Assembly: GCA_013817115.1 (NCBI GenBank)
Contig: JACDDG010000157.1
Span: 1 to 6,170, forward strand
Direction of reading: 5' to 3'
DNA from: Parachlamydiaceae bacterium
GTDB taxonomy: Bacteria > Chlamydiota > Chlamydiia > Chlamydiales > Parachlamydiaceae
DNA length: 6,170 nucleotides
In this document: one piece after another, positions 6,107-6,170 of the stretch
Layout: each line of letters starts with the position of its first letter
Position numbering within the stretch: position 1 is the stretch's first letter
Made by a program: the position numbers and the translations under genes
The notes under the pieces: model-generated
The model's input: the letters and a program-made list of their open reading frames with translations, nothing else
Database searches by the model: none
What the model was told of the DNA's origin: nothing

Positions 6107-6170
6107 AAAGCTCCCGCGGTTGAACGATCGGAAGTGACCCAATATTTGAAATATGGGGTCACTTCCGATC
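6107..6170. repeat. Long palindromic repeat, copy 2 (cut by the window end)
   Basis: GATCGGAAGTGACCC (6126-6140) pairs perfectly with 6156-6170. One mismatch (A6141 with G6155) and 5 more base pairs close a 3-base loop centred at 6148. By symmetry the element should reach about 6189, outside the window, ending in a sequence like AAAGC read backwards. Its left arm (6107-6147) matches copy 1 at 31 of 41 positions without gaps. The perfect pairing of the inner arms, compared with the bulged copy 1, suggests a younger or better-conserved copy. Confidence 0.85.

Overview
The window is an AT-rich bacterial chromosome segment. Its clear genes all lie on the minus strand, so the layout is read from right to left. 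Protein character suggests a chlamydia-related, amoeba-symbiont type bacterium (Parachlamydiales). The support is a divergent but full-length RecC, a long-form ribosome hibernation factor with a short N-terminal extension, sigma70-like promoters, and degraded accessory DNA with palindromic repeats. This assignment is inference from character and recall, not from a database search.

Right end (about 5540-6170): decayed accessory DNA. A relic of a HipA-type serine/threonine kinase toxin occupies about 5732-6066. It keeps the catalytic-loop signature N-R-D-D-H-A-K-N-F-S-F-L, but has a stop codon in the P-A-Y-D-L motif, a one-base frameshift just after it, and no recognisable N-terminal part. Two diverged copies of one long palindromic repeat lie on either side of it (5540-5621, and 6107 running off the window end).

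Middle (about 4963-5540): a near-consensus promoter (5349-5377) and a strong Shine-Dalgarno site serve a 64-residue Lys/Pro-rich protein of unknown function (5124-5318). A 123-base gap follows, holding a possible second promoter and a 36-codon overlapping leader ORF. Then comes hpf, for which I place the start at 5000.

Left and centre (298-5000): a compact three-gene cluster. In transcription order it is hpf (long-form hibernation promoting factor), a 168-residue stand-alone PD-(D/E)XK nuclease-like protein of the HsdR N-terminal type, and recC (1184 residues). The gaps are 3 and 8 bases, and neither downstream gene has an obvious Shine-Dalgarno site, so translational coupling is likely. The cluster joins a ribosome-dormancy factor to a DNA-break-repair subunit, with a small nuclease-fold protein between them. 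RecC is one subunit of a helicase-nuclease that also needs RecB; no recB follows within the window.

Left end (1-297): no gene found. It holds a 28-bp imperfect inverted repeat (50-179) whose 74-base interior can itself form two smaller hairpins, resembling either a miniature mobile element or a structured RNA, plus a short GCTGC/GCAGC hairpin nearer recC.
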